From the NCBI GenBank assembly GCA_030435675.1, contig CM059622.1, positions 3,782,001-3,846,000 of the forward strand: a stretch of DNA of 64,000 nt, read 5' to 3'. This DNA comes from Steinernema hermaphroditum (lineage: Eukaryota; Nematoda; Chromadorea; Rhabditida; Steinernematidae). The notes under the pieces are model-generated. The model searched no databases. It saw only the letters and a program-made list of their open reading frames with translations, and was not told where the DNA came from. Positions 44,600 to 55,699 of this stretch are shown in pieces (positions within the stretch are counted from its first letter, which is position 1; every line of letters begins with the position of its first letter). Position numbers and translations under genes: made by a program.

Positions 44600-47500
44600 G
44601 TGAGAGCCTTCATTTGTGTTCGGTGGCGATCGGTCCACTCGCTCTCTGAGTGTGTGGTCGTTCTCGGCCATCGTTGATGGCCCATTAGTCATCTCATTAG
44701 TGCTCCAGTTCCATAGGCACAAGCAGAGATGGGCCCATCTCTTGACACCGTATGGGAAAAAAGAAGGACAGAATCATCGGTGGAAAAGGATCCCACATGT
44801 TTTTTAACGTACATAGAGTTCAGAAGGACCCTTTAGTTTTTCACAACTTACATAATTACTTAGGCTTGCCTTTGCACACAGTCTCGCATCCATCTGAGCG
44901 GTACATTTTTGACCGCATCCTTGTCAGTTGGATTCGCTCCAAAAGAAGCGGGAACTTCTCGGAGCTGCATGCTGATACGTATCCCTCGTGCCATACCAAT
45001 TGCGAACCTATCAGAAATCCTCCCCGCGACACCCCTGTGCTATGATTCCCATGTTCGTCCTCTCACATGAGTTAACTTAATATCATGTTTATGCAACTCG
45101 AGGGAACGAGATTAACAAACAAGCGCCGTACCATTCACGGAGCGCATACGCATCAGAAATCGGCATTAATTCTGCGCGGCGGTCCACCGGGGATGGATAG
45201 ATCTTGTGCCAGAATCTTATGTTAAAAAAGGCACATGCAATCTTAAGGAGGTCGGAGATGACTTTTTCGTATCACTTAGCATCGCCACAGTCCACTCGAT
45301 TATGCAGTGGAATATTGCATGAAACGCCAAAATTGGCGCGGGTTCGCGTGATTAATTGGATTCGATTACGTGACCGAGGGCTCGTGGAAGGTAACCATGG
45401 CTGTGGTGTGGGATAAGAGGATTTGTCGTTCTCTGAGGTCACGGCGCTGGTCCATAACGTCTTCTGTGTATTGCACTCTCCTTGCTTGCTGGTCCTAAGA
45501 AGCTTCATCATTTCTATTATCATTATTATTTTATCGATGAACAAACAGGAAAGTATGGTTCTTTTCGCAGTGAATTCATGGAAGTTAGGATTTTGATTGT
45601 ATCCCCAGTGATTGGTCCGGTTATCCGTTCGATCTCAAGTTGACTGAGCGGTTGTCCTTGGTCGTCCTGGATCCCAGAAGACGGGTTGGAGACCCAACTT
45701 CCGCGTAGCTGATAGTGCAGACCTTGGAGATGCGGTGAGACTTCGACTTCTTGTGGCAGCGCGGTGATGATTTTCTTGAAAAGACGATGGAAGGATAGCG
45801 CTCTGGTGTTCCAGACCTTTTGAGAGCCAAGGCGATCATTGCGTCAATAAGGACGGCCAAGACCACTCATTTAACTCATTTATGAGAGAGTGAATAACCA
45901 ATCGCCACTGAGATAAATGGAAGACCGCTCAGATTCCGGCTGTTCTAGCTTTCTGAAACTCGGACGACCATCAGAAATGTGTCTCCTCCATGAAGTCGTT
46001 TGTATAAGTTGTAGATGTACATGACCGAAAAATTTATAAATTTCTAAAAAATCCCAAATAAGAACCAGAAATAAGTTTTTGCCAGATACTCAACCGTCCC
46101 TCATGATCTCAACTATCCCCCGGGGATCTCGACCGCCCCTCTTGAAATTTGAACCGTCCCCTTTGGGATTTAAACCATCCCTTCAGGAATGAGCTGGGAT
46201 TTGGACCGTCCACAAAAACGACCGCTCACTCAACTCATTTCTGAGAGAGCCAACGGATGACCCGACCAATCGCCACCGACCCAAATGGCCCAAAACCAAA
46301 AATCCAAAAAGACCCAGAACTAAGTCTTTTTAACACGCACTGAATGTTTTATGTTCTCCTCTATTGCGTAATTCTCTGAATTAGCGCTTCGGTGCAAACC
46401 ATACGTCACATGCACGAGATGAAACGTCACAACGGTCACAATGAAAGCTGTGAGAGCCGTTTGTTGTTCACTTGTAGGAATCAAACGTCACAGCATGAAA
46501 GCGGTATTAATATAGCTGCCAGTTCTCTTCGTCCATGCGAACCTTTCTTATGAGAGCCGTGTGCGAGCTGGATGCGAGTATGAGATGCTATGAGAGCTGG
46601 TTAACCCGCTGGGTGCTCATTGCTGATTATGATCGATTTGTGTTATGATGCCAGAAAACAAGAAAAATGTTCCGGCCACTTTTACATGAGATTTGTGATG
46701 TAATATCTATGATTAACACAAAAAAATCTGCATGTTCCACGATAAAAATAAATCTCCCATCTCCCTCTTCTTGTTTGCCAAATCGTCCTTTCCGTCAGCA
46801 AAACGCGATTGCACTAATAGCAGCCGGAAGGCTTTTTGCATAAACACTGCTGAAAGTGCATTTGGCGTTGCAGATGCAAGATGTAAGAGCAGCACTCAAA
46901 CATTACACAGACTTGATGGCGCTAATGGATTTATCTTGATTATGACCGTTTGTGACCGTCATTCTACTTCGTGTCACTCTTTTCTTCCTGTGATTATCTG
47001 TTATCTCCAAAAGGCCAAACTACTAGAACTGATTGTTAGTGCAATGATCGCACTGTCAGGGAGCCGTAGTTCCACCGTCCTGCCAAAAAGACCGGCACCT
47101 CGTTTTACCTGCGCTGCCACGAGAAACCGAGGGTCGAAGATGGGTATTCGTTGGGTTGCTCCACCGGAGACGGCTCTTCGCCTCTCCGATGCCCACATAC
47201 ACTGATACGATCGCCGCGTTTGACTCTGGTGCCGTGCCCTGCGCCGAAGACAGTGTGACACTGTACCTTTTTATGCATATAAGACTGTCCTAAACGGCGT
47301 AACTTTCCGTGAATTCTTGAACACCGTAGAACACCTCCTCACTTTCCTTGATCACCGTAATTCTCAAATCACCAAAAGACTAAACTACTAGAACGCGTAG
47401 TTCGGTCACATTTTGTTATTTCCCAACCTTACCTTTCTGCCTTCAGCCAAAGCCCTTAGTGACTGATCGGCGCCATAAGCGGCGCGCGTGCTCACGACTC

Positions 47501-47675
47501 GGAAAACACTAAAAAACGACTGTCACTCTTTCTCTTATCGACTGACGTGTCAGCAAATAGAGAACGCTTCTTCCGCCCGTCATGAACCGATTGGCGCACT
47601 TTCTGTTTCAGACGAAAACAGTCGTCCGAAACAGCGCCTTCGCAGCCAGCGTCGTCGCGACAAGAGCCGAGAAAG
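44600..47675. other. Gene-poor, repeat-containing interval
   Basis: No exon is convincing. A segment at 45866-45925 (ACTCATTTATGAGAGAG, then CCAATCGCCAC) recurs at about 46228-46285 and brackets a short tandem repeat at 46089-46212. At 46400-46620 a loose GAGAGC-rich stretch occurs. Confidence 0.4.
46089..46212. repeat. Degenerate ~20-bp tandem repeat
   Basis: Six diverged units of 19-21 bp are built on CTCAACCGTCCCCTnnGGGAT. Substitutions are mostly transitions. A related repeat pair lies on either side. Confidence 0.6.
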
Positions 47676-49687
47676 ATGTCCTTCGACTACCATCAGCTGA
47701 AGCTCTACAACGGGTAGGCTGCAGTGGATGCTGAAGAGTGGGAAAAGGGGAATGTTTCAGGCAGAACCAGCAGTTTTGTGGCGAGGAGGCTAAGTACCCC
47801 ATGGACGCGCCTATGTTCACCGGCGACGGATGCATGTCCGAGTGAGTTATTTCATTGAAGCAGATGTGGTTTTTGTTCATTCACGATTACGCGATTGGAA
47901 TTAGAATACAAGGGAAGCTTTTGACTTTTAAAAGCGAGAAATTCTGATCCAGTTTGCTACGGTACAAGCGAGCTCAAGGACTGAATAAATCATGAGCAGG
48001 TCCAAAATATTTGGAATTTAGACTCTTGAAAATTGTCGTATATGAGCTCAGCCTATTTCTTTTGATTCCTCAGAACTAATCATTTTGAAAGCAGAACAAA
48101 AAGCAATACAACAGCATTTGAAAATTTCAAATAGGCTTTAGATATGGTTATTCAGCCCTCTTTTTACCCATCAAGAAGGCCGAATACAAAGGGCATCCTG
48201 ACGAGACTATGACACGGTTTTCTGTCCCGTCTTACTATCCAAGTTTCTTGACTTGACTTGACTTTATTCACGACTCAAAGGCATTTCGCTGTCTCGTGTC
48301 TCATCGCTGTCTCATCTTGAACATACTTTAAAGCAATGGCTCTTGTTTAGTCATGAATCCAGGAAGTGAAACGGTTTTTCCCACTGAATCCTGGCCCAGA
48401 GTCGAGGAGTTTAGTTTAGTAGTTTATAGGAAGCGGACGGTTGAAATCAAAGGGATAGCTCAATTCCTAGGTGGACGGTTGAAACAGCCTTCTCTGGGTC
48501 AGGATATGGCTGGATGGTGTATGCAAGCTTGATTCCCTTTAGTGTTCTCGGTCAACTTTCAAGAGATAGTGATGAATTAGATGTTATAGAATATTTGCTT
48601 ACTCTACACCATCCTGCTAAGGCGAGATAGTTTCCTTTCGTAGTTCTACTTCCGGTGAAAGGCACAAAATTAAGTTCTCGAACGTGAGATCCTCTTATAC
48701 GGTAGCCTTTGAAAAAGCCAAGTAGTTTGTAGTTTATCGTGCTTTGTCTATCAAGTTACATTGTGTGACAGCCTTCAGATCTAAAAACAGATGCACTTAT
48801 CGAAAATAGAATCTCGCGGACAAGCAACAACAAAGGGCGTTATGTCAGAGAGGCTGTCAGTAGAAGGATTCAAGTTGGCGTCCCAGAATAGAAAAGTGCA
48901 TGTTTTGACCTTTGTGAGCTGCCTGACACGACTCTCAGCCACAACAAATATCCCCGAAAAAGAAATGTTGACTTCTAATCATTTAGACTTTCTGACCTTC
49001 TTGGGGCCTCGATATCATTGGGGGAAGACCAAAAACTGCGGATCTTCCATGAGATCAAAAGACCCTTCCAATCATCAGCCACTTCATATCCACAGCTTGG
49101 TATTACGATGGCCTCTTGAAACATTGCAGCGTGGGTCAAATTCAAAACGTTTATTGTTCACTAGTCATTTTCGTAGTGTCTCTAACCATCAAAAGTTATA
49201 TCCCAATCACTTGACCCCTACAGAGATACGTTCTCAGCCATCCACATATCACAACCAGAAAAGCAATGAAGGTTCGTTGTTTTTCTGGCCACAGGATCAA
49301 AACACTAAAGTACACTGTAGGAAGAAAATTATCCAAATTACGTGGGCAGCACATGCACTTCCTCGTCGGACGAGAGAAGGCTTGAGGATTCCTACGAAAG
49401 TATACCTTCGGAAATGCAACATTAAATAATCTCTTTGTCGGTTTCTAGATGCTCTGCCAGCTGATCTCAGTTTTACGTATTTGACTCCTACAATAGCCAG
49501 TGATGAGAGACTCTCCCCTGAAAACATGGAGGTCTCCCCTCTGCGAAAAACAGCGTCGGCGCCGCGCGGCGTTGTCACCTTCAAAGTGCAAATCAACAAA
49601 AAACGCACAAAGAGCGGAATGGCCGTATTTACAGCCGCCTCGGATCTGAGGCGACGTCCGATTCCAGAGGCTGTTTTCATTCTTTGA
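47676..49687 (+). CDS. Small unrecognised protein, tentative three-exon model
   Basis: Exon 1 (47676-47713) and exon 2 (47761-47841) are well supported: MSFDYHQLKLYNG, then QNQQFCGEEAKYPMDAPMFT, with good GT and CAG sites, a 47-bp intron and matching phase. The next acceptor with the right phase and a long open frame is at 49471 (GATCTCAG). It gives FTYLTPTIASDERLSPENME and then a basic end, APRGVVTFKVQINKKRTK, to a TGA at 49687. The implied intron is 1.6 kb, far longer than usual here, so another exon could be missing or the last part may belong to a separate gene. The joined protein would be 111 residues. No domain recognised. Confidence 0.4.
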
Positions 49688-49689
49688 GT

Positions 49690-52020
49690 TGTTAATCTTG
49701 TGCACTTCCCGTGTGCTACCTCCACTTTTATTACCCTGTACTTATTTGGTGATCTTTGAATGCAGGTAGGAATAGACTTTGGCTGAGGGAACTTCACCAT
49801 TTACAGTTCTGCTTTACGATATGGACACCTCATCATGTACCGTAATTGCCAGTTCTGGTTACGGCGACAGATGAGAGTAGCAATATGATCAGATTGGTGA
49901 AGGGAATCTCATCAACAATTCGGTTGGAAGCACAGACTTCAGAGTTTTGGCGACTCTCCGTCACTGTTCCCTGTCACAAAATGGACAAAACGAAAATTGG
50001 AATTCAAATTAAAAGAGCCAATTTTGTAGGAAGACCTTCACGAAATGGCGTTACGTCACATTCGCCCCAATCGGTCTTCCCTATTCTTTTGCAAATATTT
50101 GCTCTGGCGCATGGCGTTCCGATTAGGTTTGCGCATCGCTCATTTCATGCTTTCCGCTTTCGTGCGACTCTCCATAAACACTTTCCTTTTCACATAGAAT
50201 ATCTGTGTGCAACGTTTCCTGGTTTCTCTCGTAAAAGGTTTCTGTGTAGTTCGGCAATTCCTCTAGGAGGATGTGTTGAAAAGTAGGCTTTGTAGACAGT
50301 CTCCTGAAGTCTTATGAAAGTGAGTTTGCCCGAATAAGTCTGCAAACGGCAATTTTTGATACATTAGACGTCTAGAATTCTGACGAATTTACAGCACATT
50401 TACATGGCTGGACGGTTAAACATTTAGATTTAGATGGTTTATGAAGTTACCGATCTGTGCGAAAAATACCATTTTTGATCTCCGGAAATTTTGAAAATGG
50501 ATCATTCGTTTCAATTCGCTTCCAATTTTTTTTCTTTTACCAGCCATGTAAGAGTTAACAAGAATGTTCCTTTTGGGGTCCGTCTCATTTTATGGTAGGA
50601 AACAAGGGAATCCGACCGATTTAAGGTGTACGGAATTGATGAAATGGAGACAAACAGACACCGAAAGGGAAACGTTTTTTGACCCCTCTATCTATGGTAC
50701 AGACATTCATACTGAGAAATGTTGCGCTTGGAAAATTAACACTGCTTGCCTGAACGACCTGAACGGACCTGAACACGAATATTACGCAAATCTAACAGAT
50801 CAGTTCGAGCAGGGTCAATATGAACATCGTATATGTCTAGAATGCAAATGTTTCACCAAGATCTTTCTCCATATCGAGACCATTCCGATTTGCATAAATT
50901 TCGTAAAATTTTCGTTAAAAAGACTACGTACTACTACCCGCTTAACAACCGAAATAAGTTACACCATTAGCAGTGATTTTGCATAATTCAGAAACCCATA
51001 AAAACTTTCAAATTCACTCGCCCCCCTCAACACTCTTTAGCCTAACGTAATCACGCCTCAGCATAAACCATCACGTCAACATATGCATACGCACCCTCGC
51101 CTTTCTGTAACACTTCTACATAATCGTGTTTTCGCCTCCTGCCCACTTGGGCTGGCTCTATCTCGAACTTGATCGGCGATTCCAAATGAAAACGCCACCC
51201 GTGTGGCCAACTCGCGTGTTTATTTCGCTCCTCGTGGCGTCATCGGCCTTGGCGCTTCGTTTCGCCTTCTTTTTCTTTTTTCTCTTTTCTCCGCGATCGA
51301 TCAATCGAAAGTCTCGTGGCGGTCGCCGCGGCCGTCCGCCGGGTCCCTTTAGCCGCACACTTAGTGCGTCGCCGCCGCTTGACTTCGATGTTGATCGCCG
51401 GCGTCGCCCCCGAAATGTTGCATATTTGATTTCCGCAGGCGTTTTTTGAGTCACGTGTCGCCCTCGCTCGTGCACGTCATTGGTCCCTTCTCTTGAGATC
51501 TCTGTGGGCAAAGCGCAAAGTGCGTATGGTTTTGGAATTCTGTAGCTTGAGGGTGTCCAATTGCCCAGCGGTGTAAAGCGGTGATAAGAAAGAAGAGACT
51601 AGACGCTCGGTGGAGGGAAGAAGAAGACAAACGTTTTACGGGACGAACTTCAATGATCACCGGTTTAGAAACGTTTCAGGGACGTCTCTGCACTTTGATA
51701 GAATTGATCGAGTTTTCTGATTTGGAATGAACCGGTTTCGCGGTGCGGAACAACTCCGATGTCGCATAGCGTTGATTACTTTCGATTAGTTCTCGGAATG
51801 CGGGAAAGTTCAAACGCGACAAACATCGGGAATATTGCCGCTGGAGCCTGTTTATTGCAAGACTCGGATGGCTGAGGAAAAGGGAAATTTTCATGCAATT
51901 TATCGATTGAAAATCGTGCAAAATTCTTGGGGAATAAGGAATATTTTTGAGCAACTTGTGAATAATTGTATGAAAACAGTTGAACTGCTGCCCTTGGTCA
52001 AATATAGTTTCTATTTTTGG
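49690..52020. other. Intergenic, no supported gene
   Basis: A frame at 51186 begins MKTPPVWPTRVFISLLVASS, which looks like a signal peptide, but it runs into Phe and Arg repeats and has no second exon, so I do not annotate it as a gene. A 140-residue frame at 50564-50986 has no support beyond length. Confidence 0.35.
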
Positions 52021-52023
52021 GCA

Positions 52024-54910
52024 TAAGTCGATCCTATTACATTTACATTTTACATTTATTAGCTATCTCGGTTCACAGCGAACGTAGCTTTCACAATATG
52101 TCTGCCAATCAGCATTCGAAGCTTCGTTCCAGCGGCCTGGTAGTATCTTCAGATCGTCTGCCCATCTTACTCGAGGTCTTCCACATAAGCGTTTCGGTTC
52201 GTCGTAGTCTGTCGATAAATTCCATAAAGTAGTTTTCTGTGACCATTTCATCTTTTCCGCTGATAGTTTTTGCGCGTAGTTCCACTTCCTTCTTCTTGCA
52301 GCTTCTTTCCAATCCGTTAGATTCGTTCTTTGTCGTATTTCTTCGCTGCGTATTTTGTCAATTAACCGAATACCCAATATTCTTCTTTCCATGCGTTTCT
52401 GTGCGCGTTCAATCCTTTTCCAAGTCGCTTTCGTGAGAGCCCAGGTTTCGCAACCGTATAACATCGCGGGTTGGATACATTGATCGATCAGTCGTTTCTT
52501 CAGAGGGATAGGCACGCGTCTGGAGATCAGAAATTGCCTGTAACGGGTATATGCCGCCCAAGTTGCCGCTATTCGTCGAGATATTTCCGCGTTGTGGTTT
52601 CTCGGCCACCGCATCAGTTGCCCAAGATATGTAAACGATTCAACCTTCTCTATAACGTCGACTCCTAGTAACATTTCTCTGCCATCGTGAGGGATACGGT
52701 CTTGATTCATCCACTTGGTCTTCGAAATATTTATATTCAATCCTATCTGTCTTGTCGCAATAGAGAATTCTCGTAGTAAATCCTGCGCTTCGTCGAAATT
52801 GTGCGCTAATAATACGATGTCGTCTGCGTAAGCTAGATAGTTCAGCCGTTGACCATTAACCTTCAGTCCTCGTTCGTCCCAGTTCAGTTTGTCCATCGCG
52901 TATTGTAGGGTAAGAATGAATAACAGAGGCGACAACGAATCTCCTTGACGAACACCTTTTCTTGTTTCGAATGCGGCTGCTTGACCATCAATAAATACCG
53001 CTGATCTTCCGTTCGCATACAGTAATTTGATCATATCTATCACATTTGAGTCGATGTCGTAATAATGTAAGGCTTCCCAGACGGCGTTAAATTCCACACT
53101 ATCAAAGGCTTTGGAGAAGTCCACGAAAACAGCGTATAATGGTATATTGTATTCATAAAGTTTTTCCGCGATAGTGTTCAGCGTTTGCAGATGATCTGTA
53201 GTGGAAAATCCTGCGCGGAATCCGGCTTGATTCACAGAAAACGGAGAGCTTGGTTCATCTATCGCTTGCTGGATGCGTTTCATCAATATCTTTGTAAGCG
53301 TTTTGTAGAGCGTGGATAATAAGCTAATCGGCCTGTAGTTGGCAACGTCGGTCGCATCTCCTTTCTTGTAGAGTAGTATAGTATTGGAGAAAGCGAGTTG
53401 AGCCGGGACATCTCCGAATTGGGCGATTGAGTTGAACAGTATGGTAAAGATCGGAGCTAATAGATTTGCCGCGGATCGAAGACATTCCGGAGTTACGTTA
53501 TCTAATCCTGGTGTTCCTTGTCTCTTTTCAGTAAGTAAAACTTCCAGCGTTTCCTGTACAGAGATAGAGATGTTAATCGGAGTTGTCGGAGCCATAATGT
53601 CGGTAAATTCAGAACGGTATAAATCGTTGTAAAAGTCTTGTACGGCGCGAACGGCTTCTGAATTTGAAGATTCGCGATTCCCTGAGTCATTTCTGGATCG
53701 TAGTAGTGTGAGCGGTCGAAAACAGTTCCGTAGCGATTCCCTTCCGCGTCTTAGTCTATTCTCGTTCACTGCTTTTTCCATTATCCGAATGTAATGTTCC
53801 CTCAGATCCGCCGATAACATTTTCCTCGCTAATTTACAAACTTCTGCGTATTCAATTCGTAGTAATGGGTCCGTGGATATTCCAAACTTCAGTTCATGAC
53901 GGCGTTGGAGTAAACATTTCGTAGCCACTGATATCCTTTCACTATTTTGATCTGGTTCAGACGCGTTCATGTATGAGTGGTAAATCGATCCAGTAATCTG
54001 CTCGTACAAATCATTGCTGCTTCCATTTAAACGTATCTTCGGTAACTCCGATATAAGAATCGATTGAAACAGACGCTTATCCAATGTTCGTTTTTCCTTG
54101 CGCTTTTGTCGGATAACTTTTCTCCACGGGATTGCAATAGTGCAGCGGATAATTCGATGATCGCTTCCTGTATTAATACGGTTTATAACATCCGTATTCG
54201 TAATAAGCCGTCGGTTTGTCGTTAGAAAATGATCAATTTCCTTGCAATACGCTCCGTTTGGAGCCTTCCATGTCCAGCGGCGGGAGTAATGTTTCTTGAA
54301 GTAACTATTAGCTATGAACAGCCGTTGGGCTTCGCAGAAGTCGGCAAGTATATGACCGTTTTCGCTCCTCGTATCAGATGTAAACCGTCCGATGTACTGT
54401 TCGCCAAAGAGATTGGGTCCGATCGACGCGTTGAAATCGCCCATAATCACCAGATAGGAGCTTGGTTCTCGTCCGATAAGTTCTCGTAAATCATCAAGAA
54501 AAGAGTAGTATTCTTCTTCATCATAACCCGAGTGCGGCGCGTACGTCTGTATAAACCGTATAGTCTGGCCTCCTTCGGTTCGCAACTTCAGGCTGATCAT
54601 TCGGTCCGAGTAATAAATCACCGATTTCACCATCCTATTCATCGTGGAATTGATGTAAAATCCTGCACCGCTGTAGGTTCGTCCATCGGAGCATCCAGAG
54701 TAGTATAAAGTAAAACCATTCGAGTAATCCACTCTTCCGTGGCCACTAATCCTCGTTTCCGCAATTCCCGTGACGTCTGATCTAATAAACTCCATTGCGT
54801 GTTGAAAATCAAGTAATCTTCCTGGTGTAGCGATAGAACGAACGTTGACTGAGCAGGCGTAGAGCTTCTTCTTGCGTAATCCAGTTGACATAATTGTAAG
54901 TCGATCCTAT
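52024..54910 (-). mobile_element. Intact RTE-clade non-LTR retrotransposon
   Basis: A single complete reading frame is framed by a 14-bp direct repeat (taagtcgatcctat) at 52024-52037 and 54897-54910, the target-site duplication. The 3' end (left) is a short ATTTAC-rich tail rather than poly(A), as in RTE elements, and the 3' untranslated part is only about 25 bp. Only five bases separate the ATG from the 5' duplication. The absence of decay and the perfect duplication indicate a recent insertion. Confidence 0.88.
52063..54891 (-). CDS. RTE-type endonuclease/reverse transcriptase
   Basis: One frame of 942 residues without interruption. The N-terminal quarter is an apurinic-like (EEP) endonuclease: IMGDFNAS at about residue 150 and GSDHRIIRC at about 240 hold catalytic residues. 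The reverse transcriptase follows, with FVDFSKAFDSVE (about 590), GVRQGDSLSPLLF and the catalytic YADD in YLAYADDIVLLAHN (about 690). The C-terminal region (AMLYGCETWALTKA, RRKWNYAQ and CGRPRVRWADDL) is the usual RTE tail. The protein nicks target DNA and copies its own RNA at the nick. All recognised catalytic motifs are present, so the copy is potentially active. It provides the reference for the broken relative at 21195-21670. Confidence 0.92.
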   Translation of the reverse strand: MSTGLRKKKLYACSVNVRSIATPGRLLDFQHAMEFIRSDVTGIAETRISGHGRVDYSNGFTLYYSGCSDGRTYSGAGFYINSTMNRMVKSVIYYSDRMISLKLRTEGGQTIRFIQTYAPHSGYDEEEYYSFLDDLRELIGREPSSYLVIMGDFNASIGPNLFGEQYIGRFTSDTRSENGHILADFCEAQRLFIANSYFKKHYSRRWTWKAPNGAYCKEIDHFLTTNRRLITNTDVINRINTGSDHRIIRCTIAIPWRKVIRQKRKEKRTLDKRLFQSILISELPKIRLNGSSNDLYEQITGSIYHSYMNASEPDQNSERISVATKCLLQRRHELKFGISTDPLLRIEYAEVCKLARKMLSADLREHYIRIMEKAVNENRLRRGRESLRNCFRPLTLLRSRNDSGNRESSNSEAVRAVQDFYNDLYRSEFTDIMAPTTPINISISVQETLEVLLTEKRQGTPGLDNVTPECLRSAANLLAPIFTILFNSIAQFGDVPAQLAFSNTILLYKKGDATDVANYRPISLLSTLYKTLTKILMKRIQQAIDEPSSPFSVNQAGFRAGFSTTDHLQTLNTIAEKLYEYNIPLYAVFVDFSKAFDSVEFNAVWEALHYYDIDSNVIDMIKLLYANGRSAVFIDGQAAAFETRKGVRQGDSLSPLLFILTLQYAMDKLNWDERGLKVNGQRLNYLAYADDIVLLAHNFDEAQDLLREFSIATRQIGLNINISKTKWMNQDRIPHDGREMLLGVDVIEKVESFTYLGQLMRWPRNHNAEISRRIAATWAAYTRYRQFLISRRVPIPLKKRLIDQCIQPAMLYGCETWALTKATWKRIERAQKRMERRILGIRLIDKIRSEEIRQRTNLTDWKEAARRRKWNYAQKLSAEKMKWSQKTTLWNLSTDYDEPKRLCGRPRVRWADDLKILPGRWNEASNADWQTYCESYVRCEPR

Positions 54911-54939
54911 ATGCAGCGAAGTCGATCCTATATGCAGCG
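54898..54939. repeat. 21-bp tandem duplication at the RTE insertion site
   Basis: aagtcgatcctatatgcagcg occurs twice in a row. The first copy contains the 3' part of the RTE target duplication. Confidence 0.8.
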
Positions 54940-55229
54940 TAAAAGGCTATCTAAAAGTAAGCGCTGTCCTAAGCTGATTTGGTTGGCTCTTCTACGAATC
55001 TACTCTTTCTTCTTGAGGTTCTTGATAGTAGACCCATTGACATATCATTGACATTCACTTATTTGCATTTGTGTAACTTTAGCTTAGTTCCTATTGTAAA
55101 CGAATGTTGCATTTCTGTTGGTTGATTTCATTCATTTAAAACAGCAAACTGTTAGTTAATCTACAGTCCATACCATGTTAGTTTACTATTGGCTTGTCAA
55201 TTACGGGCAGCGCTGTTTATGGAGCAATT

Positions 55230-55640
55230 TGGGAACGTTGAAGGTAGTGACGTCGCCCTGTTGTCCCCCTCGCTAAATTTTGATCGGCACGCGGTCTTCT
55301 CCTAGCTGGATGTGGCCCACCGCTTCTTGCTGAATCTTCCGGAGGAGGGCGACGATTTGATACACCTTGCTGTTTGATTGCCTTCCATATCGCGTTGTCT
55401 TCTTCCCTTATGGCGATGCGTTATTCGGGGGTCTTATCCAATAACTCGTTGACGGCCTGTGACCAAAGTGGTCGATCGTCGAAAAAGTTCCTTCTGACTC
55501 CGGCTTGTCCGGCTGGTTAGGCGGCATCCAAAACGTGCTCGATCCGTTGGACGATGGTCTTCGTGAGCAGCTCGGAATGCAGCGGGATAGGCCTTCAGTT
55601 TAACGGCTTCATCTTGGATTTTCGTGGATTTAAGCCATGA
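55230..55640 (-). mobile_element. Reverse transcriptase relic of a second non-LTR family
   Basis: The minus strand reads, with stops, LTKTIVQRIEHVLDAA, PAGQAGVRRNFF, AVNELLDKTPE and DNAIWKAIKQQGVSNR. These are successive pieces of the non-LTR RT fingers and palm, with the catalytic FxDxxKAFD block deleted. It differs from the intact element beside it, so it is an older, separate family. Confidence 0.6.
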
Positions 55641-55699
55641 AGATAAAGAAGCAAAAGATCTTACTGTAAGGTCCCCCAAGTGATTTTAACAGGTGACTC

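Noticed and set aside
48791..49429. A 212-residue plus-strand frame
   Set aside because: Long, but amino-acid composition is unremarkable, codon positions show no bias and no family is recognised. It overlaps the proposed long intron of the 47.7-kb gene.
50564..50986. A 140-residue plus-strand frame
   Set aside because: No similarity, no conserved motif and no splice context; could be chance.
51186..51449. Signal-peptide-like start MKTPPVWPTRVFISLLVASS
   Set aside because: Continues into poly-Phe and Arg-rich sequence on GC-rich DNA with no plausible downstream exon.
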